From Pseudoalteromonas shioyasakiensis (GTDB lineage Bacteria; Pseudomonadota; Gammaproteobacteria; Enterobacterales; Alteromonadaceae): a stretch of 64,000 nucleotides of DNA. The position numbers were made by a program, and so were the translations under genes. This document shows positions 18,793-28,512 of this stretch, in pieces. Location: assembly GCF_019134595.1 (NCBI RefSeq), contig NZ_CP077770.1:1198001-1262000 (forward strand). The letters are read 5' to 3'. Below the pieces are notes generated by a model, which was given only the letters and a program-made list of their open reading frames with translations, did not search any database and had not been told where the DNA came from. How positions within the stretch are numbered: position 1 is the first letter of the stretch; every line of letters starts with the position of its first letter.

Positions 18793-20076
18793 ATGTCTGA
18801 CACTCCTACAGACGGCGACAAAAGTAATAAATTGTTATACTGCTCTTTCTGCGGCAAAAGCCAGCACGAAGTTCGCAAACTAATTGCTGGTCCTTCAGTA
18901 TATATTTGTGATGAATGTGTAGAGCTGTGTAACGATATTATCAGGGAAGAGATCAAAGACATTGCGCCGAAGCATAATGCGTCTGATAAACTGCCTGTGC
19001 CGAAAGAAATTCGTGATCATCTAGATGATTACGTGATTGGCCAAGACCACGCGAAAAAAGTGCTGTCGGTTGCGGTATACAATCACTATAAACGTTTACG
19101 CAATCAAACAATCAATGCAGATATTGAGCTTGGTAAGAGTAATATCCTATTAATTGGTCCTACAGGTAGTGGTAAAACATTACTTGCTGAAACCATGGCT
19201 CGTTTACTTGATGTACCATTCACGATGGCGGATGCAACGACACTAACTGAAGCAGGTTATGTAGGTGAAGACGTTGAAAACATCATTCAAAAGCTACTGC
19301 AAAAATGTGATTACGACGTAGAAAAAGCACAACGTGGTATTGTTTACATTGATGAAATCGACAAGATTTCTCGTAAGTCTGACAATCCATCGATCACTCG
19401 TGACGTATCGGGCGAAGGTGTACAACAAGCCTTACTTAAGCTAATTGAAGGTACGGTTGCATCTGTGCCACCACAAGGCGGTCGTAAACATCCACAGCAA
19501 GAGTTCTTGCAAGTTGATACATCTAAGATCCTATTTATCTGTGGCGGTGCGTTTGCCGGCCTAGATAAAGTGATTGAACAACGCAGCCATAAAAATACCG
19601 GTATTGGTTTTGGTGCTGAAGTTAAGCAATCATCAGGTAGCCGCAGCTTAAGTGAAACATTTAAAAATGTAGAACCAGAAGATTTAGTGAAATACGGTTT
19701 AATCCCAGAGTTCATTGGTCGTCTTCCGGTTGTTGCGACACTAACAGAGCTAGATGAAGCGGCGCTTATTCAAATTCTGAGTGAACCAAAAAATGCATTA
19801 ACTAAACAGTTCTCTGCATTGTTTGCGATGGAAGATGTTGAGCTTGAATTCCGTGAAGATGCACTTAGCGCAATTGCTCACAAAGCAATGGAGCGTAAAA
19901 CAGGTGCTCGTGGCTTACGTTCAATCGTTGAAGGCGTATTACTTGATACTATGTATGAATTACCTTCGATGGATGATGTTAGCAAAGTGGTTATTGATGA
20001 AACCGTTATTAAAGGTGAATCAGACCCAATTTTGATTTACCAAAGCGGTAACCAAGACAAAGCTGCATCAGAATAA
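18793..20076 (+). CDS. clpX: Clp protease ATP-binding subunit ClpX
   Basis: The AAA+ unfoldase that feeds ssrA-tagged and other substrates to ClpP. The N-terminal C4 zinc domain is seen as CSFCGKSQ...CDECVELC (about 17-42). Walker A GPTGSGKT (about 120), Walker B VYIDEIDK and the ClpP-docking IGF loop (GIGFGAEV, about 275) are present, with sensor 2 at GARGLRS. Length 427 (424 in E. coli). It is cotranscribed or closely linked with clpP and closed by a strong terminator. Confidence 0.98.
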   Translation: MSDTPTDGDKSNKLLYCSFCGKSQHEVRKLIAGPSVYICDECVELCNDIIREEIKDIAPKHNASDKLPVPKEIRDHLDDYVIGQDHAKKVLSVAVYNHYKRLRNQTINADIELGKSNILLIGPTGSGKTLLAETMARLLDVPFTMADATTLTEAGYVGEDVENIIQKLLQKCDYDVEKAQRGIVYIDEIDKISRKSDNPSITRDVSGEGVQQALLKLIEGTVASVPPQGGRKHPQQEFLQVDTSKILFICGGAFAGLDKVIEQRSHKNTGIGFGAEVKQSSGSRSLSETFKNVEPEDLVKYGLIPEFIGRLPVVATLTELDEAALIQILSEPKNALTKQFSALFAMEDVELEFREDALSAIAHKAMERKTGARGLRSIVEGVLLDTMYELPSMDDVSKVVIDETVIKGESDPILIYQSGNQDKAASE

Positions 20077-20112
20077 AGCTGTAATAGTTTAAAAGTTAAG
20101 CAGTTGAACACG

Positions 20113-20139
20113 AAAAAGGAGCCAAAGGCTCCTTTTTTT
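20113..20139 (+). terminator. Intrinsic terminator of clpX
   Basis: AAAAAGGAGCC-AAA-GGCTCCTTTTT stem-loop (20113-20137). It separates clpX from the lon promoter 10 bases further on. Confidence 0.93.
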
Positions 20140-20148
20140 ATAAATATG

Positions 20149-20176
20149 TTGAACTTTCCCTTACATATCCCCATAT
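20149..20176 (+). promoter_or_regulatory. Sigma-32 (heat-shock) promoter of lon
   Basis: TTGAAC (20149-20154), a 14-base spacer and CCCCATAT (20169-20176) match the RpoH consensus (CTTGAAA, 13-15 bases, CCCCATNT) very well. The predicted transcript starts around 20183, about 35 bases before the lon ATG. Heat control of lon is known in E. coli. Confidence 0.82.
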
Positions 20177-20219
20177 ACTTGAGTAATCTTTAAAATAAAT
20201 GAAGTGCGAAGAGAATATA

Positions 20220-22580
20220 ATGACGCTTGAGAGAACAGATCGAGTCGAAATCCCCGTGTTGGCACTGCGCGATGTAGTGGTTTATCCACACATGGTGATC
20301 CCGCTATTTGTTGGTCGTGAAAAATCAATAAAATGCCTAGAAGCGGCGATGGACAAGGACAAACAAATTTTCCTAGTGGCGCAAAAAGACGCCTCTGTTG
20401 ATGATCCGCAGCAAGATGATATCTACCGTGTTGGCACCATTGCCACAGTACTTCAGTTATTAAAGTTACCTGATGGCACCGTTAAAGTGCTTGTTGAAGG
20501 CACACAACGTGCGAGCGTTGAAACGTTTTTAGATAACGATGATTTCTTTGTTGCTGAAGCACAGTTCATCGAATCAAGCCATATCGACGAGCAAGAACAA
20601 GATATCTTTATTCGCAGCGCAATTAGCCAATTTGAAGGCTATGTAAAGCTTAATAAGAAGATCCCACCTGAAGTACTTACTTCTGTGTCTGGCATCGATG
20701 AAGCTGCACGCCTTGCTGATACCATGGCAGCACACATGCCGCTTAAGGTACCCGAAAAGCAAAAAGTACTTGAGATTGCCGATGTGACTGAGCGTCTTGA
20801 ATACTTGATGGCACTGATGGAAGACGAGATTGACTTACTGCAAGTTGAGAAAAAAATCCGTACTCGCGTGAAAAAGCAGATGGAAAAATCGCAGCGCGAG
20901 TATTACCTCAACGAGCAAATGAAAGCGATTCAAAAAGAGCTTGGCGAACTTGATGATGTACCCGATGAATTCGAAGCAATTAAAAAACGCATCGAAGAGT
21001 CAGGTATGCCTAAAGAAGCGCAAGAAAAAGCGAACGCTGAGTTATCTAAATTAAAAATGATGTCGCCGATGTCGGCTGAAGCAACCGTCGTGCGCTCGTA
21101 CATTGATACGCTAATCAATGTACCTTGGAAAAAACGCTCTAAGGTGAAAAAAGACTTAGCTGGCGCACAAAAGATTTTAGATAGTGACCATTACGGCTTA
21201 GATAAAGTTAAAGAGCGTATTATTGAGTATCTAGCGGTGCAGCAGCGCACTAATAAGCTTAAAGGCCCAATTTTATGCTTAGTGGGTCCTCCTGGTGTAG
21301 GTAAGACTTCATTGGGTCAGTCAATCGCACGCTCTACAGGTCGTAAATATGTGCGTATGGCATTAGGTGGCGTTCGTGATGAAGCGGAAATCCGCGGTCA
21401 CCGTCGTACCTATATTGGTTCTATGCCTGGTAAGTTAATCCAGAATATGACTAAAGTAGGTGTAAGGAACCCATTATTCTTATTAGATGAAATCGATAAG
21501 ATGTCATCAGATATGCGTGGCGACCCAGCATCAGCATTACTTGAAGTACTTGATCCTGAGCAAAATAGCCATTTTGCTGATCACTACTTAGAAGTTGATT
21601 ACGACCTATCTGACGTGATGTTCGTGGCAACATCAAACAGTTTTAATATTCCAGGTCCATTATTAGACCGTATGGAAGTTATTCGCCTTTCGGGTTACAC
21701 CGAAGACGAGAAGCTAAACATTGCTAAACAACACTTGATTCCAAAACAAGTTAAGCGCAATGGCTTAAAAGAGCATGAAGTTGAAATTGCTGACAGCGCA
21801 ATTATTGGCATTATCCGCTATTACACACGTGAAGCGGGCGTTCGTAACTTAGAACGTGAAGTGTCAAAACTATGCCGTAAAGCAGTTAAAAACATCTTGC
21901 TTGATAAAGACACTAAAAAGGTACTTATCGACGATAACAACCTTGAAGAGTTCTTAGGCGTACAACGTTTTGATTATGGTAAAGCAGAAGACGGTGACCG
22001 TATTGGCCAAGTAACGGGTCTTGCGTGGACTGAAGTAGGTGGTGATTTACTGACTATCGAATCAGCGGCTGTACCAGGTAAAGGCAAGCTAACTTACACA
22101 GGTTCGCTTGGTGATGTAATGCAAGAGTCAATTCAGGCTGCAATGACGGTTGTTCGTAATCGTGCTGAAAAACTTCGCATTAATAGCGACTTCTATGAGA
22201 AACGTGACATTCATGTTCACGTGCCAGAAGGTGCAACACCAAAAGATGGGCCAAGTGCTGGTATTGCTATGGTAACTGGTTTGGTATCGAGCTTAACAGG
22301 TAATCCAGTGCGCTCAGATGTAGCAATGACAGGTGAAATTACATTACGTGGTGAAGTATTACCAATTGGTGGCTTAAAAGAGAAGCTACTGGCAGCACAT
22401 CGTGGTGGAATTAAAACCGTTATTATTCCAAAAATTAACGAACGTGACTTAAAAGAGATCCCAGACAACGTATTAGAGGGCCTTGAAATTCACCCAGTTA
22501 CATGGATTGATGACGTTTTAAAACTGGCTTTGAAGCACCCAGTTGAGAGTTTTTCTGTCGAAACTGAAAAAAACCAGTAA
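20220..22580 (+). CDS. lon: ATP-dependent protease La
   Basis: A cytoplasmic AAA+ serine protease that degrades misfolded and regulatory proteins. The substrate-binding LON domain opens with [19 protein letters not shown]. Walker A is [10 protein letters not shown] (about 350), Walker [11 protein letters not shown], and the catalytic serine lies in [11 protein letters not shown] (about 673), with the lysine in the [14 protein letters not shown] region. I place the start at the ATG at 20220 ([13 protein letters not shown]), which aligns with E. coli Lon and follows GAAGAGA. An in-frame ATG at 20199 would add seven residues. Length 786. Confidence 0.97.
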   Translation: MTLERTDRVEIPVLALRDVVVYPHMVIPLFVGREKSIKCLEAAMDKDKQIFLVAQKDASVDDPQQDDIYRVGTIATVLQLLKLPDGTVKVLVEGTQRASVETFLDNDDFFVAEAQFIESSHIDEQEQDIFIRSAISQFEGYVKLNKKIPPEVLTSVSGIDEAARLADTMAAHMPLKVPEKQKVLEIADVTERLEYLMALMEDEIDLLQVEKKIRTRVKKQMEKSQREYYLNEQMKAIQKELGELDDVPDEFEAIKKRIEESGMPKEAQEKANAELSKLKMMSPMSAEATVVRSYIDTLINVPWKKRSKVKKDLAGAQKILDSDHYGLDKVKERIIEYLAVQQRTNKLKGPILCLVGPPGVGKTSLGQSIARSTGRKYVRMALGGVRDEAEIRGHRRTYIGSMPGKLIQNMTKVGVRNPLFLLDEIDKMSSDMRGDPASALLEVLDPEQNSHFADHYLEVDYDLSDVMFVATSNSFNIPGPLLDRMEVIRLSGYTEDEKLNIAKQHLIPKQVKRNGLKEHEVEIADSAIIGIIRYYTREAGVRNLEREVSKLCRKAVKNILLDKDTKKVLIDDNNLEEFLGVQRFDYGKAEDGDRIGQVTGLAWTEVGGDLLTIESAAVPGKGKLTYTGSLGDVMQESIQAAMTVVRNRAEKLRINSDFYEKRDIHVHVPEGATPKDGPSAGIAMVTGLVSSLTGNPVRSDVAMTGEITLRGEVLPIGGLKEKLLAAHRGGIKTVIIPKINERDLKEIPDNVLEGLEIHPVTWIDDVLKLALKHPVESFSVETEKNQ

Positions 22581-22649
22581 AAAACCGCAAAAAAGTGCAT
22601 TTAGGGGCTTTTCAAATACAAAGGGTATGATAAGTTAAGCACTAGTTTT

Positions 22650-22679
22650 CAAGCCTAGGCCTTATGTGGCCTAGGGTTG
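22650..22679 (+). other. Perfect hairpin between lon and hupB
   Basis: CCTAGGCC (22654-22661) and GGCCTAGG (22668-22675) form an 8-bp stem, extendable past one mismatch by three pairs, with a six-base loop. No T run follows on either strand, so it is probably an mRNA structure or protein site rather than a terminator. Confidence 0.5.
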
Positions 22680-22795
22680 AGAAAAATATAATAAACTGAG
22701 CATAAACTTAATTTGCTCATAAATTTTCAAAACAGTGATGTTATTTTTTATAAAAACAATCGCTCTTGATAATAACAATGAAAGAGGATGATATT

Positions 22796-23068
22796 GTGAA
22801 TAAATCTCAATTAATCGATCAAATCGCAGCTGACGCTGACATTTCTAAAGCGGCTGCAGGTCGTGCACTAGATTCATTCATCGAGGCTGTTTCAGGCGCT
22901 CTTAAAGATGGCGATTCAGTAGCGCTAGTTGGCTTTGGTACTTTCTCTGTACGTGAGCGTGCAGCGCGTTCAGGTCGCAACCCGCAAACTGGTGAGACTA
23001 TCCAGATTGCTGCAGCAAACATTCCTTCTTTCAAAGCAGGTAAAGCGCTGAAAGACGCAGTAAACTAA
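22796..23068 (+). CDS. hupB: DNA-binding protein HU-beta
   Basis: A nucleoid-associated histone-like protein. The start is a GTG at 22796, giving [19 protein letters not shown], nearly identical to E. coli HupB, with AGAGGA 8 bases upstream. The frame is open 30 bases further up but those residues are not part of the family. The 90-residue length, the DNA-wrapping arm ([12 protein letters not shown]) and the C-terminal [14 protein letters not shown] are all typical. It lies between lon and ppiD as in E. coli. Confidence 0.97.
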   Translation: MNKSQLIDQIAADADISKAAAGRALDSFIEAVSGALKDGDSVALVGFGTFSVRERAARSGRNPQTGETIQIAAANIPSFKAGKALKDAVN

Positions 23069-23147
23069 TCATTAAAGATTAGTTGGTGAGAGATACCTAG
23101 TCACACTTAAATTGAATTTAGGTAACTTATCACCAGTTACTTCAAGT

Positions 23148-23180
23148 GAAAAAGCGTATCTGGTAAGATACGCTTTTTTT
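23148..23180 (+). terminator. Intrinsic terminator of hupB
   Basis: AAAAAGCGTATC / GATACGCTTTTT stem with a short loop and a long T run (to 23180). Confidence 0.93.
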
Positions 23181-23226
23181 ACATGAGCAGGGTTAATTTG
23201 TACCTGATCAGAATAGAGATAGATAA

Positions 23227-25128
23227 ATGCTTGAGAAAATCAGAGAAGGTTCGCAGGGACCTGCAGCCAAAATTATTTTAGGCGCGGTGATTTTATCTTT
23301 TGCTTTAGCTGGGATCGGTGGTTATTTAGGACAAACCACAGAGCAACCCGTTGCAGAAGTAAATGGAGTTAAAATTAGCCAAACCGAATTCAGCCGTGCA
23401 TACCAAAACGAACGTAACCGTTTAGAACAACAATTTGGTGAATACTTTGCACAAATCGCTGCTGATCCAAATTACATGGCACAAATTCGCCAAGGCGTAA
23501 TCGACCGTTTAGTACAACAAGAATTGCAAACTCAACTAGCGGCAGAATTAGGTCTTCGTGTAAGCGACGAAAGTGTTCGTAAAGCAATTTTAGAAATGCC
23601 TTACTTCCAAGTAGGCGGCCAGTTTAGCAACGACCGCTACTTACAAGTTATTCGTCAAATGAATTTCCAACCAGATGCTTTCCGCGAATATTTACGTGAA
23701 GACATGACTCGCAGCCAATTAGTGGGCGCAGTTGCTGGTACTGATTTCATCTTAGAAAACGAATTAAACAACAGCGTTGCTCTACAACAGCAAACGCGCA
23801 GTATTGATTACTTAGTTGTTGCTAAAGAATCATTACAAGCAGGTATCGAAGTAACAGAGCAAGAAATTGCTGATTACTATGAGTTGAATCAACCGCAATT
23901 CTTATCACCAGAGCAAGTGTCAGTAAGCTACATTGACTTAAATGCAGCTAGCTTAACGCTTGATTCAAGTGTTTCAGAAGAAGATATCAAAGCTTACTAT
24001 AATCAAAACAGTGCACAATATGTTGAGCCTGAAAAACGTCGTGTATCGCACATCTTAATTGATAACAGCGAAGACGATGATGCAGCAAAAGCGAAAGCTG
24101 AAGAGCTACTAGCGCAGTTACAAAACGGTGCTGACTTTGCTGAACTAGCTGAGTCATCTTCTGATGACGTAGTGAGTGCAGAAATGGGCGGTGACCTAGA
24201 CTGGATTGAACGTGACATGATGGACCCTGCGTTTGAAGATGCAACGTATGCTCTTGAAAACAAAGGTGACATTTCTGACGTTGTAGAATCAGAATTTGGT
24301 TATCACATCATCAAACTTACTGATATTCAAACACAGCAAGTTAAACCATATGCTGACGTAAAAGATGAGCTTCGCGCTGAACTTGAGCGTACTAAGAAAA
24401 TTAATGCGTTCTATGAAAAGCAAACTCAAATGGGTGAGCTTGCGTTCGAAATTTCAGATACTTTAATTGATGCAGCAGAAGCAGCAGGCGTTGAAGTACA
24501 GAAAACAGAACTTGTTACTCGCAATGCATTACCTGAGCCGCTAAACAACCCACAAGTTGTTACTGCTATTTTCTCACCTGAAGTGTTAGAAGATCGCATG
24601 AACTCAGAAGTAATTGAAGTAGGCGATGAGCATGCTGTTGTTGTTCGTGTAAACGACCACAAAGCTGCGACTACGAAAGCACTAGCAGATGTTTCTGAGC
24701 AAATTAAAGCGACGTTAGTTTCACAAAAAGCATCGGAGCTTGCTAAAGAAAAAGCACGCACTCTATACGCTGAGATTGAAGCTGGTAAGAGCCTAAACGA
24801 AGTTGCACAAGCTGAAGGCTTAACAGTACGCCAAGAAGCTGCACTTGCTCGACAAGCTTACACAGTGTCACCAGCGATTGTTCAACAAGCTTTCAAAATG
24901 GCTCACCCACAAGGTGCACCAGAGGTTGAAGTTGTTGACCTAAACAATGGCGATGCGGCAATTGTTGCGCTAAAAGCAGTTAATCCAGCGACTGAAGTTG
25001 AGATTAATGAGCAACAAAAGCAAAACATCACTATGGCTCAAGTGAATAAAAACTACATGGTATTTATTGCAGCACTAAAAGCACAAGCTGAAGTGCAAGT
25101 ACCACAAGCGACTCAAGCTGCTGAATAA
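23227..25128 (+). CDS. ppiD: Periplasmic folding chaperone PpiD
   Basis: A membrane-anchored periplasmic chaperone associated with the SecYEG exit. One N-terminal transmembrane anchor (about 16-35) follows MLEKIREGSQGPAAKII, the usual PpiD start. A SurA-like N-terminal region (NGVKISQTEFSRAYQNERN) comes next, then a parvulin domain at about 265-360 (RRVSHILI, GGDLDW, FGYHIIKL). A helical C-terminus completes the 633 residues. It is a single gene with its own terminator, and the position after hupB is conserved. Confidence 0.95.
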   Translation: MLEKIREGSQGPAAKIILGAVILSFALAGIGGYLGQTTEQPVAEVNGVKISQTEFSRAYQNERNRLEQQFGEYFAQIAADPNYMAQIRQGVIDRLVQQELQTQLAAELGLRVSDESVRKAILEMPYFQVGGQFSNDRYLQVIRQMNFQPDAFREYLREDMTRSQLVGAVAGTDFILENELNNSVALQQQTRSIDYLVVAKESLQAGIEVTEQEIADYYELNQPQFLSPEQVSVSYIDLNAASLTLDSSVSEEDIKAYYNQNSAQYVEPEKRRVSHILIDNSEDDDAAKAKAEELLAQLQNGADFAELAESSSDDVVSAEMGGDLDWIERDMMDPAFEDATYALENKGDISDVVESEFGYHIIKLTDIQTQQVKPYADVKDELRAELERTKKINAFYEKQTQMGELAFEISDTLIDAAEAAGVEVQKTELVTRNALPEPLNNPQVVTAIFSPEVLEDRMNSEVIEVGDEHAVVVRVNDHKAATTKALADVSEQIKATLVSQKASELAKEKARTLYAEIEAGKSLNEVAQAEGLTVRQEAALARQAYTVSPAIVQQAFKMAHPQGAPEVEVVDLNNGDAAIVALKAVNPATEVEINEQQKQNITMAQVNKNYMVFIAALKAQAEVQVPQATQAAE

Positions 25129-25147
25129 TTAGTAAAATGAGTTAAAT

Positions 25148-25173
25148 AAAAGGCGCCTACTGGCGCCTTTTTT
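25148..25173 (+). terminator. Intrinsic terminator of ppiD
   Basis: AAGGCGCC-TACT-GGCGCCTT (25149-25168) followed by a T run. Confidence 0.93.
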
Positions 25174-25211
25174 GTTACCGTTAAAGGTAATGCATATTAC
25201 TAGGAGCATTT

Positions 25212-25610
25212 ATGGAGTACAGTCTAATAGAGCAGCTACCAAGCGCCGAAGAATACTGTGATATGCGCCTTAAAGCTGGCTTATCAGCACGTTCATTAGC
25301 GGCTGCAAAGGCGGGATTACCAAACTCTCTTTATGCTATTTGTATTAGTAAAAACGATGAGTTGATTGGCATGGGCCGCGTTATTGATGATGGCGGTTGT
25401 AATTTTGAAGTGGTTGATATTGCTGTATCACCTGAATATCAAGGGCAAGGATTAGGGCGTGTCATTATGGAACACGTAGACCGCTACATTGAATCTGTCG
25501 CCTTTGAAGGTAGTTATGTCACTATGGTCGCCGACAAACCTGGCTTTTACGAAAAGCTTGGCTACAAGTTTGTCGCACCACAAAGCCAAGGGATGTATAA
25601 AAAGTTTTGA
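25212..25610 (+). CDS. GNAT-family N-acetyltransferase
   Basis: A small (132-residue) acetyl-CoA-dependent transferase. The coenzyme A pyrophosphate loop is visible as SPEYQGQGLGRVIMEHV (about 76-92), and the C-terminal KPGFYEKLGYKFV is a typical GNAT ending. AGGAG stands 5 bases before the ATG. It opens a three-gene unit with the cupin (4-base overlap) and a hydrolase. The substrate is unknown. It resembles the YjgM/aminoalkylphosphonate-like small acetyltransferases only in general outline. Confidence 0.88.
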   Translation: MEYSLIEQLPSAEEYCDMRLKAGLSARSLAAAKAGLPNSLYAICISKNDELIGMGRVIDDGGCNFEVVDIAVSPEYQGQGLGRVIMEHVDRYIESVAFEGSYVTMVADKPGFYEKLGYKFVAPQSQGMYKKF

Positions 25611-25948
25611 ATATCATAGACAAACACAACGCAGATCATTACACATGGGGTAACAATTGCGACGGTTGGCATTTGGTAAAGTCTAATGCGCTGAGTGTTA
25701 TTCAAGAGCATGTCCCAGTAGGTGAGGGTGAAGTAAAACACTATCATAAACATGCCGAACAATTTTTCTTTGTACTTAGTGGCTGTGCCACCATTGAACT
25801 TGATGGCCAAATACACAAACTCACTGCGCAACAAGGTTTGCATGTAAGTGCTGGCCGAGTACATCAGCTAAGTAATCAAGGTACTGAACCACTTCATTTT
25901 ATTGTTACATCTACACCACCAAGCCATGGTGACAGAGAAGAAGTGTAG
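25607..25948 (+). CDS. Cupin-domain protein
   Basis: A single-domain cupin of 113 residues. The start is a TTG at 25607 overlapping the stop of the acetyltransferase gene (TTGA), so the two are translationally coupled. Cupin motif 1 reads GEVKHYHKHAEQFFFVLSG with three His/Glu metal ligands, and motif 2 reads GLHVSAGRVHQLSN with the fourth histidine. It therefore probably binds a divalent metal. It could be an enzyme (isomerase or dioxygenase) or a small-molecule sensor, and the sequence does not decide. Confidence 0.85.
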   Translation: MNIIDKHNADHYTWGNNCDGWHLVKSNALSVIQEHVPVGEGEVKHYHKHAEQFFFVLSGCATIELDGQIHKLTAQQGLHVSAGRVHQLSNQGTEPLHFIVTSTPPSHGDREEV

Positions 25949-25953
25949 CCCTT

Positions 25954-26658
25954 ATGAAGCTTGTAATGTTACCCGGCCTTGATGGTACTGGATTACTGTT
26001 CGAAAATTTGGCTAAAGAGCTTTCCAGAAAATTTGAAGTAACCATCATCTCATTTGAAGGCGTTTCAGGGCAGAGTTATCAGCAGCAAGCGGCTGAGATT
26101 GCAGAGCAATTAAAAAATGACTGCATATTTATTATTGCAGAGTCATATTCAGGGCCTATCGCATATGCCTTAACTCAGCTGTTAAAGCCCAATCAGATTT
26201 CGGGAATTGTATTTCTTGCGAGCTTTATATCAAGGCCATCAACAATTGCATACATGGCTCATTTAATACCGAATGTCCTTTTTAAAGAGAATCGCTTTAC
26301 TCGCAAAAGCTTAACTTACTTTGGTTTTAACTCCCACTATGAAAGCCAGCTAATTAGTGCTGTTTTTAACTCAATTAATATGGCGAATAAAATAAAGCTG
26401 AGAAATCGTTTACATAATATTGCGACTCTTCAAAAGGCGCATAACATTATCTCAATACCTGTGACTTATATTCGCCCATCGAAAGATCGACTCGTTTCCA
26501 GACAAGCGGTTAATGATCTTGCTAAAAACTGCTTTAATTACAATGAAGTGAGTGTTTCAGGCGGGCATTTTATCGCACAGTTAAAGCCAAAAGAGTGCGC
26601 AGAGGTTATTTGTAAAGCAGTTAAATTGGCCAAGCAAATTAACATTGATGATAGGTAA
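25954..26658 (+). CDS. Alpha/beta-hydrolase-fold protein
   Basis: A 234-residue single-domain alpha/beta hydrolase, five bases after the cupin and so the third gene of the unit. It starts MKLVMLPGLDGTGLLFENL, giving the oxyanion-hole region. The nucleophile elbow is AESYSG (about 70) rather than the canonical GxSxG: the first glycine is alanine and the fifth position is serine. The catalytic aspartate is probably in RPSKDRLVS, and the histidine is in GGHFIAQLKP. There is no signal peptide. The substrate is unknown. Confidence 0.82.
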   Translation: MKLVMLPGLDGTGLLFENLAKELSRKFEVTIISFEGVSGQSYQQQAAEIAEQLKNDCIFIIAESYSGPIAYALTQLLKPNQISGIVFLASFISRPSTIAYMAHLIPNVLFKENRFTRKSLTYFGFNSHYESQLISAVFNSINMANKIKLRNRLHNIATLQKAHNIISIPVTYIRPSKDRLVSRQAVNDLAKNCFNYNEVSVSGGHFIAQLKPKECAEVICKAVKLAKQINIDDR

Positions 26659-26693
26659 GGTGTGTCTTTTCGCCGATTTATCTTAAACTTACG

Positions 26694-26752
26694 GCTGATA
26701 GCTGATAGCTGATAGCTGATAGCTGATAGCTGATAGCTGATAGCTGATAGCT
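26694..26752. repeat. Eight tandem copies of a 7-bp unit (GCTGATA)
   Basis: Eight perfect GCTGATA units run from 26694 to 26749 and a ninth begins (GCT) before diverging. The array lies between two convergent gene ends (hydrolase and sapF) and outside any ORF. Perfect copies suggest recent slippage expansion. Confidence 0.95.
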
Positions 26753-26757
26753 AAAGA

Positions 26758-27519
26758 TCAGCAATTCAACAACTTCTGCGTTACGCTAGACTGCGGGTTT
26801 TGGAAAATCGCTTCAGTTTGGCCGTATTCAACAATCTCACCGTGATCAAGTACCACAAGTTGGTCGCTAATATGACGCACCAAACTTAGGTGATGAGTAA
26901 TAAGCACATAGCTAAGGCCAGTATCTTTTTGTAGACGCAGTAATAAATTTACCGTTTGTGCGCGTACAGACGGGTCTAGAGACGATAACGCTTCATCGAG
27001 CACTACAACCTTAGGGTCTAAGATTAAAGCCCGTGCAAGCGCGATACGTTGTAATTGACCACTACTGAACATATGCGGGTAATAGTGCTGATGATCTAAC
27101 AGCAAACCCACTTTTGCGAGGGTTTGTTTTATTTTATCTTCACGCTCTTCTATGTTTAAATCAGTGTTGTACTGTAAGCAGTCGTTGAGCATGTCGCCAA
27201 TGGTTAAACCGGGGTTCAACGACGCCTCAGAGTCTTGGAAGATCATACGAATATGGCGACAGTCGTTATCACGCAAGCCATCATTTTCGATGATATTACC
27301 GTCGAGTAAAATTTGCCCTTTATCAGCGTTATCGGCTCCTGATAGTAATTTAGCTAAGGTACTTTTGCCTGAGCCGGTTTCCCCGATAATTGCAATGGTT
27401 TCACCTTGTCCTAAGCAAAACGAAATATCCCTTAAAACAGAGAATCGTTTGCGTGAAAACAAGCCTGCACGCAGGTTAAAACTCTTTGATAACGCTTGAA
27501 CTTTGAGCAGTGGTTGCAT
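26758..27519 (-). CDS. sapF: Peptide ABC transporter ATP-binding protein SapF
   Basis: The second ATPase of the Sap importer, which is linked to antimicrobial-peptide resistance and putrescine or potassium functions in enterobacteria. Walker A is GETGSGKST, the signature is SSGQLQRIALARAL (an SSGQ variant of LSGGQ), Walker B is VVVLDEALSS and the switch histidine is in ITHHLS. At 253 residues it is the last gene of the sap operon, and its start overlaps the stop of sapD by one base. Confidence 0.92.
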   Translation of the reverse strand: MQPLLKVQALSKSFNLRAGLFSRKRFSVLRDISFCLGQGETIAIIGETGSGKSTLAKLLSGADNADKGQILLDGNIIENDGLRDNDCRHIRMIFQDSEASLNPGLTIGDMLNDCLQYNTDLNIEEREDKIKQTLAKVGLLLDHQHYYPHMFSSGQLQRIALARALILDPKVVVLDEALSSLDPSVRAQTVNLLLRLQKDTGLSYVLITHHLSLVRHISDQLVVLDHGEIVEYGQTEAIFQNPQSSVTQKLLNC

Positions 27520-28511
27520 TATTTCATCGCCTTAATTAATGGGAAATGGCAGGCATAACTATGACTATGATGCTTGGTCAATTTCGGGGTAACGACACAT
27601 TCTTTTTGCGCTTGTGGGCAACGCGGACCTAAGCGGCAGCCTATTGGCAAATGCTGTAAGGTCGGAATGGTGCCTTTTAAAGCATAAAACGGCTCTTTGT
27701 GAGAAAGCCCTTGCTCGTAGTCAGGCAAACTTTTTAATAGCGCTTGAGTATACGGATGATATGGCTGACTAAAAATACGATTAGTTGGGCCAGCTTCAAC
27801 CATTTGTCCGCAGTATAGAACATGCATGCCATGAGACCACTCAACAATTTCTTCAAGTTCGTGAGAAATCATCAAAATCGACATGTTCTTTAGCTGGTTC
27901 AAGCTTTTTAAAAGTCTAAATACTTGCGCACGCGTGGTGCTCTCAAGGGCGGTAGTTGGCTCATCAGCAATCAAAAGTTTAGGGGTACGCGCAATGGCCA
28001 TGGCAATCATCACTTTTTGACAAATACCTTCAGAGAGCTCATGAGGGTAGCTGTCGAGTACCTTTTTATGATCTTTAATACCGACCTTGTGGATTAACGC
28101 TTTAACTCTGTCTTTACGCTGTTTATTTCGCTTTAAGAAAAAGCCACTGGTTGCTTGCGTAGGCAGGGTCTCGGCAATTTGGTCAAATATCTTGGCAGTT
28201 GGATCTAGGCAGCGACTTGGATCTTGGTAGATCATGGCAATGTCTTGACCAACCAATTTACGGCGTTGCTCGTTAGATAGGCGCATTAAATCAACACCAC
28301 GCCAATGCATGCGGTCTGCAGTGATATGCCAGCGTTTATTTAAAACCCCAACAATGGCTTTTGCAATTAAGCTTTTACCTGAGCCAGACTCGCCAACTAA
28401 AGCATGTACTTCACCCTCTTTTAAGGTCATGCTGACTTTATCAACCGCACGAATAACGGTATCTGAGGTGCGTAACTCTATCGTGAGATTGCGAATATCG
28501 AGTAATTGCAT
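27519..28511 (-). CDS. sapD: Peptide ABC transporter ATP-binding protein SapD
   Basis: The first ATPase of the Sap importer (OppD-like). Start at the ATG at 28511 (MQLLDIRNLTIEL), just after the sapC stop, with a GTAAGG ribosome site. An upstream in-frame start inside sapC is unlikely. Walker A GESGSGKSL, signature LSEGICQKVMIAMAI (LSEGI replaces LSGGQ, a known SapD feature), Walker B LLIADEPTT. The C-terminal oligopeptide-type extension has the expected cysteines (GCRLGPRCPQAQKEC, then YACHFP), which can hold an Fe-S cluster in the family. Confidence 0.92.
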   Translation of the reverse strand: MQLLDIRNLTIELRTSDTVIRAVDKVSMTLKEGEVHALVGESGSGKSLIAKAIVGVLNKRWHITADRMHWRGVDLMRLSNEQRRKLVGQDIAMIYQDPSRCLDPTAKIFDQIAETLPTQATSGFFLKRNKQRKDRVKALIHKVGIKDHKKVLDSYPHELSEGICQKVMIAMAIARTPKLLIADEPTTALESTTRAQVFRLLKSLNQLKNMSILMISHELEEIVEWSHGMHVLYCGQMVEAGPTNRIFSQPYHPYTQALLKSLPDYEQGLSHKEPFYALKGTIPTLQHLPIGCRLGPRCPQAQKECVVTPKLTKHHSHSYACHFPLIKAMK

Positions 28512-28512
28512 A

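Noticed and set aside
26694..26752. GCTGATA array as a CRISPR
   Set aside because: The repeats are contiguous 7-mers without spacers and no cas genes are near. It is a simple tandem repeat.
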